This document shows, piece by piece, positions 29,967-42,377 of a stretch of DNA of 64,000 nt. The notes under the pieces are model-generated. The model was not told the DNA's origin. It did no database searches and saw nothing but the letters and a program-made list of their open reading frames with translations. The stretch spans positions 62,001 to 126,000 of the forward strand of contig JAEUJW010000080.1 in NCBI GenBank assembly GCA_016793465.1, in the 5' to 3' direction. The stretch comes from Myxococcales bacterium (lineage in GTDB: Bacteria; Myxococcota; Polyangia; Nannocystales; Nannocystaceae). The translations under genes and the position numbers were made by a program. Position 1 is the first letter of the stretch, and each line of letters begins with the position of its first letter.

Positions 29967-30871
29967 GCCGCGTCGACGGCCCCGAGGGCACCAGCGGCCT
30001 GTTCCGCCTCGCCAGCCTCGGCGGGCCCCAGGCGCCCGCCGAGCGCCCCACCACGTTCCTCGTGCTCAGCGAGGACGACAGCCGCCACACCGTGGCCGCC
30101 GTCGAGGCGCTGCTGCGCAGCCTCCTGCTCCACGTCGACCCGCGCTGCCGCCCCGACCGGCTGCGGTTCGAACCCGTCAACGACGAGGCCCGCAGCGCCG
30201 TCAGCCTCCACGACTTCACCGACCGCCGCCGCAACATCGACCGCGCCCGCCTCCACCGCAACATCCTCGAGACGCTCATGAGCGACGGCTTCGTGGTCCT
30301 CCACATCGACGCCGAGCGCCGCTGGGGCGACCGCACCGCCGACCCCAGCGAGAAGGTCGAGCGCCTCCAGCGCCACGTGGTCGCCCACGTGCGCGTCGGC
30401 CTCGAGGGCGTGCTCCGCCGCCAGCACCCCGGGCTCGACGACGCCGAGCTGCGCGCCCGCATCGACGCCCGCATGGCCCGGTTCTTCCGCCTCGTCGCCT
30501 ACTGGCAGCTCGAGTCGTGGCTGTACCAGAACAGCGAGCGAGCGCGCGCGCTGTGCCTGGCCAACCCGGCCTGCCGCGGCGGCCACGTCGAGCTCATGGC
30601 CACCTGGGCCGCCGACCGCGGCCTGCTCGACGAGACGCCGTGCCCGGCCCAGATGGTCTGCTTCGGCAAGCCGCAGCACCGCGGCCTGCTCGACAACTAC
30701 CCGACCGCCGCGGTCGTCGCGGCCAGCAAGTCGCTGGCCCAGTTCGTCGAGACCCTGCGCGCCAGCGAGGCCCTGCAAGACGCCCTGCGCCGCACCCACC
30801 GCAGCGAGGCCGATCCGCCCCCGACCCCCGCGCCCGACCCCGAGCCCGAGGTCGAGCTCGAGCTCGAGTGA
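29963..30871 (+). CDS. TOPRIM-like (DUF4276/DUF4435-like) partner of the ABC ATPase
   Basis: A 302-aa protein starting at GTG 29963, overlapping the ATPase stop. Three acidic sites are spaced as in split OLD-type TOPRIM nucleases: FLVLSEDDS (Glu 37) after a strand, FVVLHIDAERRWGDR (Asp 116, Glu 118) after a second strand, and YWQLESWLYQN (Glu 184). The rest is helical, with two Cys pairs (CLANPAC, TPCPAQMVC). The C-terminus is an acidic Pro/Glu tail. The pair ABC ATPase plus TOPRIM-like protein recalls PARIS (AriA/AriB) and other OLD-related defence modules. The family call is inference from motif spacing; sequence similarity to those families was not tested. Confidence 0.5.
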   Translation: MSRVDGPEGTSGLFRLASLGGPQAPAERPTTFLVLSEDDSRHTVAAVEALLRSLLLHVDPRCRPDRLRFEPVNDEARSAVSLHDFTDRRRNIDRARLHRNILETLMSDGFVVLHIDAERRWGDRTADPSEKVERLQRHVVAHVRVGLEGVLRRQHPGLDDAELRARIDARMARFFRLVAYWQLESWLYQNSERARALCLANPACRGGHVELMATWAADRGLLDETPCPAQMVCFGKPQHRGLLDNYPTAAVVAASKSLAQFVETLRASEALQDALRRTHRSEADPPPTPAPDPEPEVELELE

Positions 30872-30875
30872 CGCG

Positions 30876-31125
30876 TCAGATCGGCGCGCAGGTCAGGACG
30901 CGATCGACGTCGCCGACGGCCCTGTAGGCGTCGCAAGCGGCGCCGCACAGCTCGACGCCCGCGCGCTCGGCGTCGGTGTATCGCCAGCCCGTCGCGTCGC
31001 CGCAGGCCTCGCCCTCGACCTCCTCGTGGTCCAGCTCGTCGATCGTCACCTGCCCGACGATGAGCGACGCCGCGGTCGACACAGGCCCCCACGAGCAAGC
31101 ACACCCACAAGCGTCGCTGCAGCAT
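30876..31125 (-). pseudogene. Frameshifted or truncated small lipoprotein
   Basis: From ATG 31125 one frame encodes MLQRRLWVCLLVGACVD, a good lipoprotein signal with lipobox LVGAC. The next frame, from about base 31085 on, encodes EACGDATGWRYTDAERAGVELCGAAC DAYRAV (split for length) and ends TCAPI at 30876. GW-x-Y...VxLCxxxC...CA is the end of exported myxobacterial von Willebrand-type proteins. Neither frame alone makes a sensible protein; together they make a short lipoprotein with a one-base slip just after the lipobox. It is either a sequencing error in a small real gene or a decaying fragment. This and its flanks fill the 330-base gap at 30872-31202. Confidence 0.45.
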
Positions 31126-31202
31126 CGCCACGGTCGTACCCGCCGCGGCCCGATCAATTGCCCGCCCGCGTAAACCGCCGCGTAAACCCCGCAGGCCGCG
31201 GT

Positions 31203-33359
31203 TCACGGCCCGGTGAACGCCGTGATGCAGTCGCCGCTCACGAGCGCCTGCGGGCGCGGAAAGCCGGGCGGGATCCCCGGTCCCGCCGCGTCCGCGTCCG
31301 CGGCCACCCGCGCGCGCAGGGCCAGCAGTTCGGCCAGCACGTCGCCGCCCGCCGCGAACCCGTAGGCCGCGAGCACGGCCTCGTCGAGCGCGCGGTGGGC
31401 CGCCTGCAGCGGGTTGTCACCCGGCCGCTCGAGCAGGCGATAGACCGCTCGCAGCCCGCCGCGCCCGTCCTTCAGCGCCAGCGCCCGCGCCGCGCGCAGC
31501 TCGCGGGCCCGCGTCGCCACCGCCAGCACCGCCCCGGGCGTCGGCGCCTGCGGCCACGGGAACGCGTCGAACACGGTCTCGCTGGTGTAGCGAAACCGCC
31601 GTCCGAGCGAGGAGCAGCGGGCCGTGAACCACCGCCAGTGCACGCTCGACTGCAGCACCCCGAACGAGTAGTCGTCGGCGAACGCGAACACTGTGAGCGC
31701 CGAGTCGGGGCGGATCGCCCGCTCGAGGAACACGAAGATCGGCCGCTGGGTGTGGCGCACGCACACGATGTAGCGCGGCAGCCCGGCGATCGCCGCCAGC
31801 ATCTCGCCGCGCCGCCGCTTCAGCCGCCACCACGCCGCCAGCCGGCGCCGATGCTCGCTGCTCGCCGTCCCGCTCGCCCCCTCGCGGCGCGCGTTGCCCT
31901 GCCACACCGGCAGCACCTCGCGCTCGACGATCGCCAGCACCTCCGGGTGGGCCGCGGCCTCCTCCAGCGTGCGCTCCCCGAAGTCGATGATGAACTCCGG
32001 CGCCGCCTCGTAGCGCCCGCCGAGCAGCGCGTCGCCGATGAAATAAGGAAATACGACGTCCGCGAGCCCCGGGTCGCGCTGCGCCAGCGCCCGCCGCTGC
32101 GCGAGCGTCAGGCGAAAGCCCTTGTGCCCCGGCTGCTGGCCCTCGAAGCACCGCTTATGGGCAGTGACCGCCGCCAGCGCGCCGGCCGACGACACGTCGG
32201 TGCCCGCGGTCAGGGCGCTGGAGATCGCCGCGACCTCCGCCTCGCGCCACCCGCCCTCGTCGTACTCGCGCAGCACCCGCGGGCCGCGGTAGTCCCCCTT
32301 CACCCAGTGCACGATCGAGACGTCGACCGCGGCCTCGCCCGACCACGGCTGCGACGACACCGCGTCGACGATCACGCCGCCGCTGGCGACGATGTGATCG
32401 AGCCCGCCCGCGCGCGAGTCGTTCTCGCGGATCGTCTTGGTCGCGACGAGCCCCGCCCGCCCGCGCACCGGGTCCTCCGCGGTCCAGCGCGGCAGCGCGT
32501 CGTGGGCCCGCCGCAGCCAGTACACGCAATAATCGGCGCGCCCGGAGATCCGCGGGTGGGCCGCCCGCAGCCTGCGGGCGTAGTCGAGGCCGAACACCCG
32601 CGCGATCCGCCGCCCGTCGAGGAACGGCGGGTTGCCGACGATCACGTCGCACTCGTCCCACGCCGGCACGTCACCGGATCCAACAATTATTAATGCGTCG
32701 AGCGCTTGCAGCCGGGCCGACCCCACCCCGCCGCTCGCCGCCCGCAGCGTGAAGTCGGCGACCGCGACGGCCAGCGGATCGACGTCGATGCCGTGCAGCT
32801 GGTCGATCCGCACGCCCCCCGCCGGCCGCGGCCCCTCGATGCGCGCGAGCAGCTGCTCCTCGATTTTTATCAGCGCTCGAAAGGCCGCCAGCAGCAGCGC
32901 CCCGGCCCCGCACGCCGGGTCGAGCACGGTGAACCTCGACAACCTCGCGTGCAACGCCCGCAGCTCGGCCTGCGACGAGGTGCGCGCGATCCACTCGCTC
33001 CACGGGGCCACGATCGCCGGCCCGATCACCCGCGCGACCTCGGCGTCGGGCGTGAAGTGCACCCCGCCCGCGCTGCGGGCCCGCGTGGCCAGCGAGCGCT
33101 CGTACAGCCCGCCGAGCAGCCCCGGGTCGCGGTCGAACTCTCTAATTCTTGTCAGTGTCTCGAGCTCGTCGTTCGTCGGCGTGACGGCAACGCCGGGCAG
33201 CTCCGGCGCTGCGATCTTCGGCGCGACCCATTCGGCCGCCGTCAGCAACAGGAACCTGCGGGCGTGCTCGCGGGGCACCCCGCGGGCCAGCTGCGCGTCG
33301 AAGCAGGCCAGCAGCGCCGCGGCGGCCCGTCCGGTCGACGTGTCGGCGGACGGGGCCAT
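31203..33359 (-). CDS. MmeI-type N6-adenine DNA methyltransferase lacking the nuclease domain
   Basis: A 718-aa DNA methyltransferase that should methylate adenine at a specific site. Motif X is GGVHFTP (about 98-104), motif I DPACGAG (147-153), motif IV NPPF (243-246) in DVIVGNPPFLDG. The C-terminal half has YIVCVRHTQRP, DDYSFGVLQSSVHWRWF, RFRYTSETVFDAFPWPQ, which follow the target-recognition region and C-terminus of MmeI-family (type IIL) enzymes. In MmeI about 150 N-terminal residues carry the nuclease; here only 97 residues precede motif X and no nuclease motif is seen, so it looks methylation-only. It starts 5 nt after the radical-SAM gene stop. At least six runs of rare AT-ending codons, e.g. 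GCA-TTA-ATA-ATT-GTT-GGA at 32681-32698, mark it as unlike its neighbours. Confidence 0.8.
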   Translation of the reverse strand: MAPSADTSTGRAAAALLACFDAQLARGVPREHARRFLLLTAAEWVAPKIAAPELPGVAVTPTNDELETLTRIREFDRDPGLLGGLYERSLATRARSAGGVHFTPDAEVARVIGPAIVAPWSEWIARTSSQAELRALHARLSRFTVLDPACGAGALLLAAFRALIKIEEQLLARIEGPRPAGGVRIDQLHGIDVDPLAVAVADFTLRAASGGVGSARLQALDALIIVGSGDVPAWDECDVIVGNPPFLDGRRIARVFGLDYARRLRAAHPRISGRADYCVYWLRRAHDALPRWTAEDPVRGRAGLVATKTIRENDSRAGGLDHIVASGGVIVDAVSSQPWSGEAAVDVSIVHWVKGDYRGPRVLREYDEGGWREAEVAAISSALTAGTDVSSAGALAAVTAHKRCFEGQQPGHKGFRLTLAQRRALAQRDPGLADVVFPYFIGDALLGGRYEAAPEFIIDFGERTLEEAAAHPEVLAIVEREVLPVWQGNARREGASGTASSEHRRRLAAWWRLKRRRGEMLAAIAGLPRYIVCVRHTQRPIFVFLERAIRPDSALTVFAFADDYSFGVLQSSVHWRWFTARCSSLGRRFRYTSETVFDAFPWPQAPTPGAVLAVATRARELRAARALALKDGRGGLRAVYRLLERPGDNPLQAAHRALDEAVLAAYGFAAGGDVLAELLALRARVAADADAAGPGIPPGFPRPQALVSGDCITAFTGP

Positions 33360-33364
33360 CGCGG

Positions 33365-36337
<2,973 letters not shown>

Positions 36338-36417
36338 GACGGCTTCGGGCGGGGCGGAGGCGGGTTTTGCCACGCCCCTTGCCCCTTCGCAAACACAGGC
36401 TAACACTAGGGGCCGCC

Positions 36418-37404
36418 GTGAAGGACCTCTACGCCACCCTGGGAGTCGAAAAGTCGGCCGACGCCGCCGAGATCAAGCGCGCGTTCCGCAAGCTGACTCA
36501 GCAGTTTCACCCCGACAAGAACCCCGGCGACAAGAAGGCCGAGGACAAGTTCAAGGAGGTGTCCGCCGCCTACGAAGTCCTCAGCGACGCCGACAAGCGC
36601 AAGAACTACGACGAGTTCGGCGACATCAGCCTGACCCAGGGCTTCGACGCCGAGCGCGCACGCGCCTACGCCAACGCGACCCGCGGCGGCGGCCGGCGCA
36701 CCAGGGCCGGCGCGCCCGGCGGCATGGGCTTCGACGAGAGCATGTTCTCGAACGTCGGCGACGCCCGCGGCACCGACTTCAACGACCTCCTGTCCCAGCT
36801 GTTCGGCGGCGGCCGCGTCGTCGACCCGTTCGGCCAGGGCGCCCGCGGCGGCCGCCGACCCGTGAGCCAGCGCGGCCACGACATCGAGGGCGAGATCACG
36901 ATCGACTTCGCCGACATGCTCCGCGGCAGCGTCGTGCCCCTGCGCATCGAGTCGCAGTCCGGCGGCGGCCGCACCCTCGACGTCAAGGTCCCCGCCGGCA
37001 TCGCCGACGGCGGCAAGCTGCGCCTGCGCGGCCAGGGCGGCGCCGGCGACCCGGCCGGCGACATCATCCTCACCGTCAAGGTCAGCCCGCACCCCCGCCT
37101 GAAGCGCGACGGCCTCAACCTCACCCTGAGCCTGCCCATCACCGCCCTCGAGGCCTACCGCGGCGGCCCCGTCGACGTGCCCACCCCCGGCGGCGGCAAG
37201 CTCACCCTGAAGCTGAAGCCCGGCAGCCAGAACGGCCAGACCCTGCGCCTGAAGGGCAAGGGCATCGCCCCCGCCGGCCAGGACCCCGGCGACCTGCTCG
37301 TGACCCTCGACGTGCGCCTGCCCGCCTCCGGCGACGACGCGCTGCTCGCCGCGCTCGAGCGCCTGCAAGCCGGCGACGACCCGCGCGCCGACCTCGAGCT
37401 GTGA
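36418..37404 (+). CDS. DnaJ/CbpA-like J-domain chaperone
   Basis: A 328-aa co-chaperone. The J domain (residues 1-70) has DLYATLGV, the HPD tripeptide in QQFHPDKNPG, and KFKEVSAAYEVLSDADKR. A Gly-rich linker with RGGGRR and LLSQLFGGG follows. Two beta-barrel substrate domains (about 155-320) have VKVPAGIADGGKLRLRGQG and GGKLTLKLKPGSQNGQTLRL. The zinc-finger region of full DnaJ is absent, so this is the CbpA type (class II). It should stimulate a DnaK ATPase and deliver clients. Start GTG 36418 places the J domain at the very N-terminus as in the family. Divergent from the radical SAM gene. Confidence 0.92.
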   Translation: MKDLYATLGVEKSADAAEIKRAFRKLTQQFHPDKNPGDKKAEDKFKEVSAAYEVLSDADKRKNYDEFGDISLTQGFDAERARAYANATRGGGRRTRAGAPGGMGFDESMFSNVGDARGTDFNDLLSQLFGGGRVVDPFGQGARGGRRPVSQRGHDIEGEITIDFADMLRGSVVPLRIESQSGGGRTLDVKVPAGIADGGKLRLRGQGGAGDPAGDIILTVKVSPHPRLKRDGLNLTLSLPITALEAYRGGPVDVPTPGGGKLTLKLKPGSQNGQTLRLKGKGIAPAGQDPGDLLVTLDVRLPASGDDALLAALERLQAGDDPRADLEL

Positions 37405-37426
37405 GCCCCTCGCCGGCCGCCGGTGC

Positions 37427-37432
37427 TACGAT
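37427..37432 (+). promoter_or_regulatory. -10-like box TACGAT before the first propeller lipoprotein
   Basis: TACGAT ends 9 nt before ATG 37442; no Shine-Dalgarno follows. It may drive both propeller lipoprotein genes. Confidence 0.45.
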
Positions 37433-37441
37433 GGCCTCCGC

Positions 37442-38815
37442 ATGCGGACCTGCGGCCTCTCGCTGCTCGCCGCCCTCGCGGGGCCGCTCGCCTGCGCCGA
37501 GGACGACCCGAGCGCGGCCTGCTTCGGCGACCGGCCGGTCCAGGTGCTCGCCAACGACGGCGCCGGATCGTTCGCGCGAGCCACCGCCGACGGCACGCTG
37601 ATCGTCAGCTACCCCTACCTCGACGGCGACGCGCTGCTCGACGGCACCTATGGCGGCCCCGACTGCGCCGCCGAGCAGACGCTGGCGCTGCCCGGCATCC
37701 ACCTCGCGCCGGAGCGGGCCGCCCTCGACCCCGCGGACGACGACCCGAGCATCGCCTGCGACGCGGCGCACGGCGCGCTGTTCCGCGTCGACCTCACCGG
37801 CGCGAGCGGGCCCCGGCGGCTGCTGCCGCACCTGCGCTGCCCGGCCATCCCCACCCGCCACGGACCGATCTTCCCGACCGTCGGCCACGACGACCGACCG
37901 CTGCTGCTGGTCCCCGACTTCCCCGACGACAGCACCGCCGTCGCCGTCGGCTTCTCCGGCGGCGCGCTGCAGGTCGTCGACGACTGGCTGTACAACATCG
38001 ACGGCGACGACGCGCTGCACCGCACCAACCTCGCCACCCTCACCCGCGAGGTCGTGCACGCGCGGGTCGCCAGCTTCCGCGCGACCGCCACGCACGCGCT
38101 GGTCGTCTCGAGCGTCGACCCCGACACCGCGCCGGTGCACGTCGTCGACGTCGCGGCCGGCGCCAGCGCCTACGTCGGCCTGTACCACCGCGCCGACGAC
38201 AGCCACCTCGGCGAGCAGCGCACCGCTTACGCCTGGGACTTCGACCCGAGCGGGCGGTTCGTCGTCCACGCCGGCGCGTTCCCCTCGCCGATGGCCGCCT
38301 ACGACCTGCACGGCGCCGCGGTCGCCTTCCCCGCGCAGGGCGGCCCGCTGCTGGCCCACCCGAACGGCGCCTACGTGATCCGCGACGCCGCCGGGGCGAT
38401 CGCCGCGCGCCCCGGCGACGCCGCGGGCGTGCGCCTCGACGTCGACGCCGGCGAGCTGCGCGTGGTCGGCGAGCGCCTCGAGGGCCTGATCGACGGCGAC
38501 CTCCACGAGATCCCGCTCGACGGCTCGCCGCGGCGCCTGCTCGCCCGCGCGATCGGCGAGACCTACCTCTGGCTCGACGACAACCACATCCTGACCCTCG
38601 ACGACCGCGGCGTGCTCGCGACCGTGCACGCGACCACCGGCGTGCGCCGCGTGCACGGCACGTCGATCGCGATGTTCGAACGCTCGCCCGGCCGCGGCGT
38701 GTACTTCGACGTCCACCGCGACCCGGGCGACCCGGACAACGGCCTGTGGTTCGTGCCCGAGGCGGCGCTGTATCCCCGCTACATGGCGTGCCCGACGAGG
38801 CACTGGTGCCGGTGA
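37442..38815 (+). CDS. Beta-propeller-like lipoprotein (first of a tandem pair)
   Basis: A 457-aa exported protein: signal MRTCGLSLLAALAGPLAC with a lipid Cys at 18. The mature part is all-beta with repeated segments such as DDWLYNIDGDDALHRTNL, FDPSGRFVVHAGAFPSP and LVVSSVDPDTAPVHVVDV, suggesting a six- to eight-bladed propeller. It shares DLTGASGPRRLLPHLRC / DDDPSIACDAAHGALFRVDL with the next gene's DDDPTLACELYTGHFFRVDL, so the two arose by duplication. The stop overlaps the GTG of the second copy (GTGA at 38812). No enzymatic motif. Function unknown. Confidence 0.7.
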   Translation: MRTCGLSLLAALAGPLACAEDDPSAACFGDRPVQVLANDGAGSFARATADGTLIVSYPYLDGDALLDGTYGGPDCAAEQTLALPGIHLAPERAALDPADDDPSIACDAAHGALFRVDLTGASGPRRLLPHLRCPAIPTRHGPIFPTVGHDDRPLLLVPDFPDDSTAVAVGFSGGALQVVDDWLYNIDGDDALHRTNLATLTREVVHARVASFRATATHALVVSSVDPDTAPVHVVDVAAGASAYVGLYHRADDSHLGEQRTAYAWDFDPSGRFVVHAGAFPSPMAAYDLHGAAVAFPAQGGPLLAHPNGAYVIRDAAGAIAARPGDAAGVRLDVDAGELRVVGERLEGLIDGDLHEIPLDGSPRRLLARAIGETYLWLDDNHILTLDDRGVLATVHATTGVRRVHGTSIAMFERSPGRGVYFDVHRDPGDPDNGLWFVPEAALYPRYMACPTRHWCR

Positions 38816-40164
38816 ACCGCGCGGCGGTCGCGCTGCTCGCGGCCCTCGCCGGCTGCGACGAGGCGCCGGCGCCGTGCCTCGCGCCCGACGAGCCGCTGCG
38901 GGTCGCGGCCACCGGCCCCGCGCGCTCGTTCGGCAGCGCGTTCGTCGGCGACCACGTCTACTACAACGTCGCCCGCGAGCACGGCCCGACCGACACCCTC
39001 GTCGGCCCGCGCTGCGGCGCGGCCACGCGGGTGATCGCGGGCGGGTACCTCCGCCCGGCGCGCCTCCACCTCGACCCGGTCGACGACGATCCGACGCTCG
39101 CGTGCGAGCTGTACACCGGGCATTTCTTCCGCGTCGACCTGTCCGGCGATCAGGCCCCCGAGCTCGTCCACTCCGACAAGAGCTGCCGCACCAAGGTGAT
39201 CGCCCACGGCGCCATCGTCGTCCCGCACGCGTACCCCACGAGGAAGCTGTGGCTCTACCCCGACTTCCCCGACACGCGCGGCGTGCTCGCGTGGACCGGG
39301 CTCCGCAACTACATCCTCGCCGACGAGATCCTCTACACGGCGAACGACGAGCGGGTCATCGAGCGCCACGACCTCGGCGCCGGCACCGGCGCCGTGCTGG
39401 TCGAGCGGGCCGCGTGGCTGCTTGCCGCGACGCCCACGCACGCGCTGTGGCTCGCGCCCGACGCTCCGCCCTTGACCCTGCAATTGACCGACGCGCGCGA
39501 CGGCGGGTCGGCCACGATCGCCTTCGCCGACCCGGCCCTCGCCGACGCCGAGCCGTCCGACGTGTACGACGACTGGTGGTTTAGCCCGGGCGGCGCCCAC
39601 GTGCTGTGGACGCCGCGCGACGTCTCGCCGCCGCGGGCGTTCGACCTGCGCGGGCGAGAGCTCGCGTTCGCGGCGCCCGGCCTGCTGCTCGGCGTCGTCG
39701 ACGACACCGCGGTGTGGCGCGCCGACGACGGCCGCTACCTGGCCGCGGAGATCGGCGAGCCGGCCGTCGCGCTCGACCCGATCACCGTGCAGGCCGCGGA
39801 CGACGTCACCGCGAACCTCTCCCACAGCGCCTCGTCGCTGCACCCCGGGCGCGTCGAGGTCGTGCGGGCCGGCGTGCTGTGGCACGTGCCGCTCGACGGC
39901 TCGCCGGCGACGGCGGTCGGCCGGGTCGGCGGGGCCTACGCGTGGATAGACGCCGGGCACCTCGTCACCGTCCGCGACGGCGAGCTCGTGGCCGTCAACG
40001 CCGCGTCCGGCGCCGAGCGTGTGCTCGACGGCGACGTGCAGGGCTTCGACCTGCCCGGGGCCGATCCCGCGGTCGACGGCCTGCACTACCTCGTCGACGC
40101 CGGGGCGGGCGACCCGCGCACCGGCGTGTGGTACCTGCCGCCCGCACGCGCCCTGGCCGACTGA
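38812..40164 (+). CDS. Beta-propeller-like lipoprotein (second of a tandem pair)
   Basis: A 450-aa lipoprotein coupled to the first by a GTGA overlap; a GTG two codons earlier is equally possible. The lipobox is ALAGC (Cys 15). Conserved with its twin: an early Cys, the DDDPTLAC...HFFRVDLSG segment, the SCRTKVIAHGAIVVPHAY region and a C-terminal blade ending TGVWYLPP versus NGLWFVPE. Overall identity looks about a third by eye. Both should be anchored to the outer membrane and may bind each other or a common ligand. Confidence 0.7.
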   Translation: MNRAAVALLAALAGCDEAPAPCLAPDEPLRVAATGPARSFGSAFVGDHVYYNVAREHGPTDTLVGPRCGAATRVIAGGYLRPARLHLDPVDDDPTLACELYTGHFFRVDLSGDQAPELVHSDKSCRTKVIAHGAIVVPHAYPTRKLWLYPDFPDTRGVLAWTGLRNYILADEILYTANDERVIERHDLGAGTGAVLVERAAWLLAATPTHALWLAPDAPPLTLQLTDARDGGSATIAFADPALADAEPSDVYDDWWFSPGGAHVLWTPRDVSPPRAFDLRGRELAFAAPGLLLGVVDDTAVWRADDGRYLAAEIGEPAVALDPITVQAADDVTANLSHSASSLHPGRVEVVRAGVLWHVPLDGSPATAVGRVGGAYAWIDAGHLVTVRDGELVAVNAASGAERVLDGDVQGFDLPGADPAVDGLHYLVDAGAGDPRTGVWYLPPARALAD

Positions 40165-40261
40165 CGGCGCCGTCCGCGATCGCGCGAGGTCCACGGTCGC
40201 GGCCCGGTTGACTCGAGCACGCGACCCGCGACAAGGTTCGGGCGCGAAAGGAACGCCCACC

Positions 40262-40480
40262 ATGGATGAGCTCATCAAGCAGGTCGTTGCGAAGACTGGG
40301 ATCGGCGAGGACAAGGCGCGCAGCGCGATCGAGACTGTCGTCAACTTCCTGAAGGGCAAGCTGCCCGAGTCGATCGGCGGACACCTCGACTCGGCCCTCG
40401 GCTCGGCCGGCAGCGCGCTCGGCGGGCTCGACGTCAGCAACGTCGCCAGCAGCCTCGGCGGCCTGTTCGGCAAGAAGTAA
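40262..40480 (+). CDS. Small helical protein, DUF2267-like
   Basis: A 72-aa protein: MDELIKQVVAKTGIGEDKAR with SAIETVVNFLKGKLPESIGG and a Gly/Ser/Leu-rich tail ending GLFGKK. The first 45 residues match the 'xxVxxxTGLxxxxAxxAVxxVLxxLxxxLP' helical pattern of DUF2267-type small proteins. The C-terminal half is low-complexity. A GAAAGGA lies about 10 nt before the ATG, one of the few clear ribosome sites here, so it is probably well expressed. Function unknown. Confidence 0.7.
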   Translation: MDELIKQVVAKTGIGEDKARSAIETVVNFLKGKLPESIGGHLDSALGSAGSALGGLDVSNVASSLGGLFGKK

Positions 40481-40569
40481 GCGGCTAGAGCGGCCCGATA
40501 CAGTCGGCGACCGCGCCGGGCCGGCGCGTGTGCTGGCCGCCGCGCGTACGCGTGTGTTATCACGTGTTC

Positions 40570-41532
<963 letters not shown>

Positions 41533-41546
41533 GCGCGGCGCGCGGC

Positions 41547-42308
41547 TCAGGTGCCGTCGACGGTGTACGACGACAGGTCGAAGTGGAAGTGGTTGTGGTG
41601 CGCCCGGTTGAAGTTGGGCGTGAGCACCACCGTGAACACGCCCTCGTCGACGGCGCGGCGGACGACCGCGCGCAGGAACTGGCCCTCCCTGGACTTCGGG
41701 GCCTCGGGCCCCTTCCCGTAGGTCTTCTGCACGGCGATGCGCCTGCCGCCCTTCAATACAAAAGCCTTGATGTCGATCGCGTTGGCGAAGCTGTGCTGGC
41801 TGACCCAGCCGGCGTAGGCGGCGATCTCGCGGCAGTTGTAGGTGCCCATCTGCTCCATCGCGGTCACCGACTTGTTAAAAAGTCGCTGGGCCTCCTCCTG
41901 GACGATCGCCTCGAGCTTCACGAGCGCGCGCGCCATGCGGCAGGTGACCCGCGGGCTCGAGCTGTAGCGGAGCTTGTGCGGGCTCCGGGTGTAACGCACG
42001 ACCTGCTTGGCCCCGCACAGGAACTCCTTCGACCGGTTCCAGCGCATGCCGAGCGGCGAGTCCTTAAAAATGGCCCCGTCGGCGGCCAGGTTGGTCGGGC
42101 ACTCGGCCTCCGGCGCGGGCGGGAGGTTGTACTCGGAGATCCCGGAGACATCGAACTGCGGGTCGACGGCCGGCTCGGGCGCGGGCGGCGGCACCGGCAC
42201 GGCTGAAGCGGCGGCCGCGGCCGCGGGCGAGCCGGGGGGCTCGGCGGCCAGCGCGAGGGCGCCCGCGAGGGCGATCGAGGGGCCGAGGACGAGGGCGGCG
42301 AGGCGCAT
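41547..42308 (-). CDS. Extensin-family (DUF882/M15-like) cell-wall protein
   Basis: A 253-aa exported protein. Residues 1-21 form a signal peptide (ALVLGPSIALAGALALA); a Pro/Ala linker follows. The C-terminal 170 residues are the extensin-like C domain: VTCRMARALVKLEAIVQEEA, MGTYNCREIAAYAGWVSQHS FANAIDIKAF (split for length) and NRAHHNHFHFDLS. The SxHxxxxAxDI and HHNHFH motifs match zinc ligands of the M15/VanY fold, so a peptidoglycan-cleaving role is likely though unproven for the family. Rare-codon runs at 41755, 41870 and 42063. Divergent from the M23 gene, with which it may share regulation. Confidence 0.82.
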   Translation of the reverse strand: MRLAALVLGPSIALAGALALAAEPPGSPAAAAAASAVPVPPPAPEPAVDPQFDVSGISEYNLPPAPEAECPTNLAADGAIFKDSPLGMRWNRSKEFLCGAKQVVRYTRSPHKLRYSSSPRVTCRMARALVKLEAIVQEEAQRLFNKSVTAMEQMGTYNCREIAAYAGWVSQHSFANAIDIKAFVLKGGRRIAVQKTYGKGPEAPKSREGQFLRAVVRRAVDEGVFTVVLTPNFNRAHHNHFHFDLSSYTVDGT

Positions 42309-42364
42309 GTCGGGGCATAGACGCAAGCGACGGCCGGACGTTCTCTTGCCCCGGGGGTCCGCGC

Positions 42365-42370
42365 TATCAT
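42365..42370 (+). promoter_or_regulatory. -10-like box TATCAT of the M23 gene
   Basis: TATCAT ends 7 nt before TTG 42378. It supports the unusual TTG start and a leaderless transcript. Confidence 0.5.
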
Positions 42371-42377
42371 CGGCGCC

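Noticed and set aside
30160..30190. GGTTCGAACCC suggesting a tRNA T-arm
   Set aside because: It lies inside the TOPRIM-like gene and no acceptor stem, D-arm or anticodon arm can be built around it.
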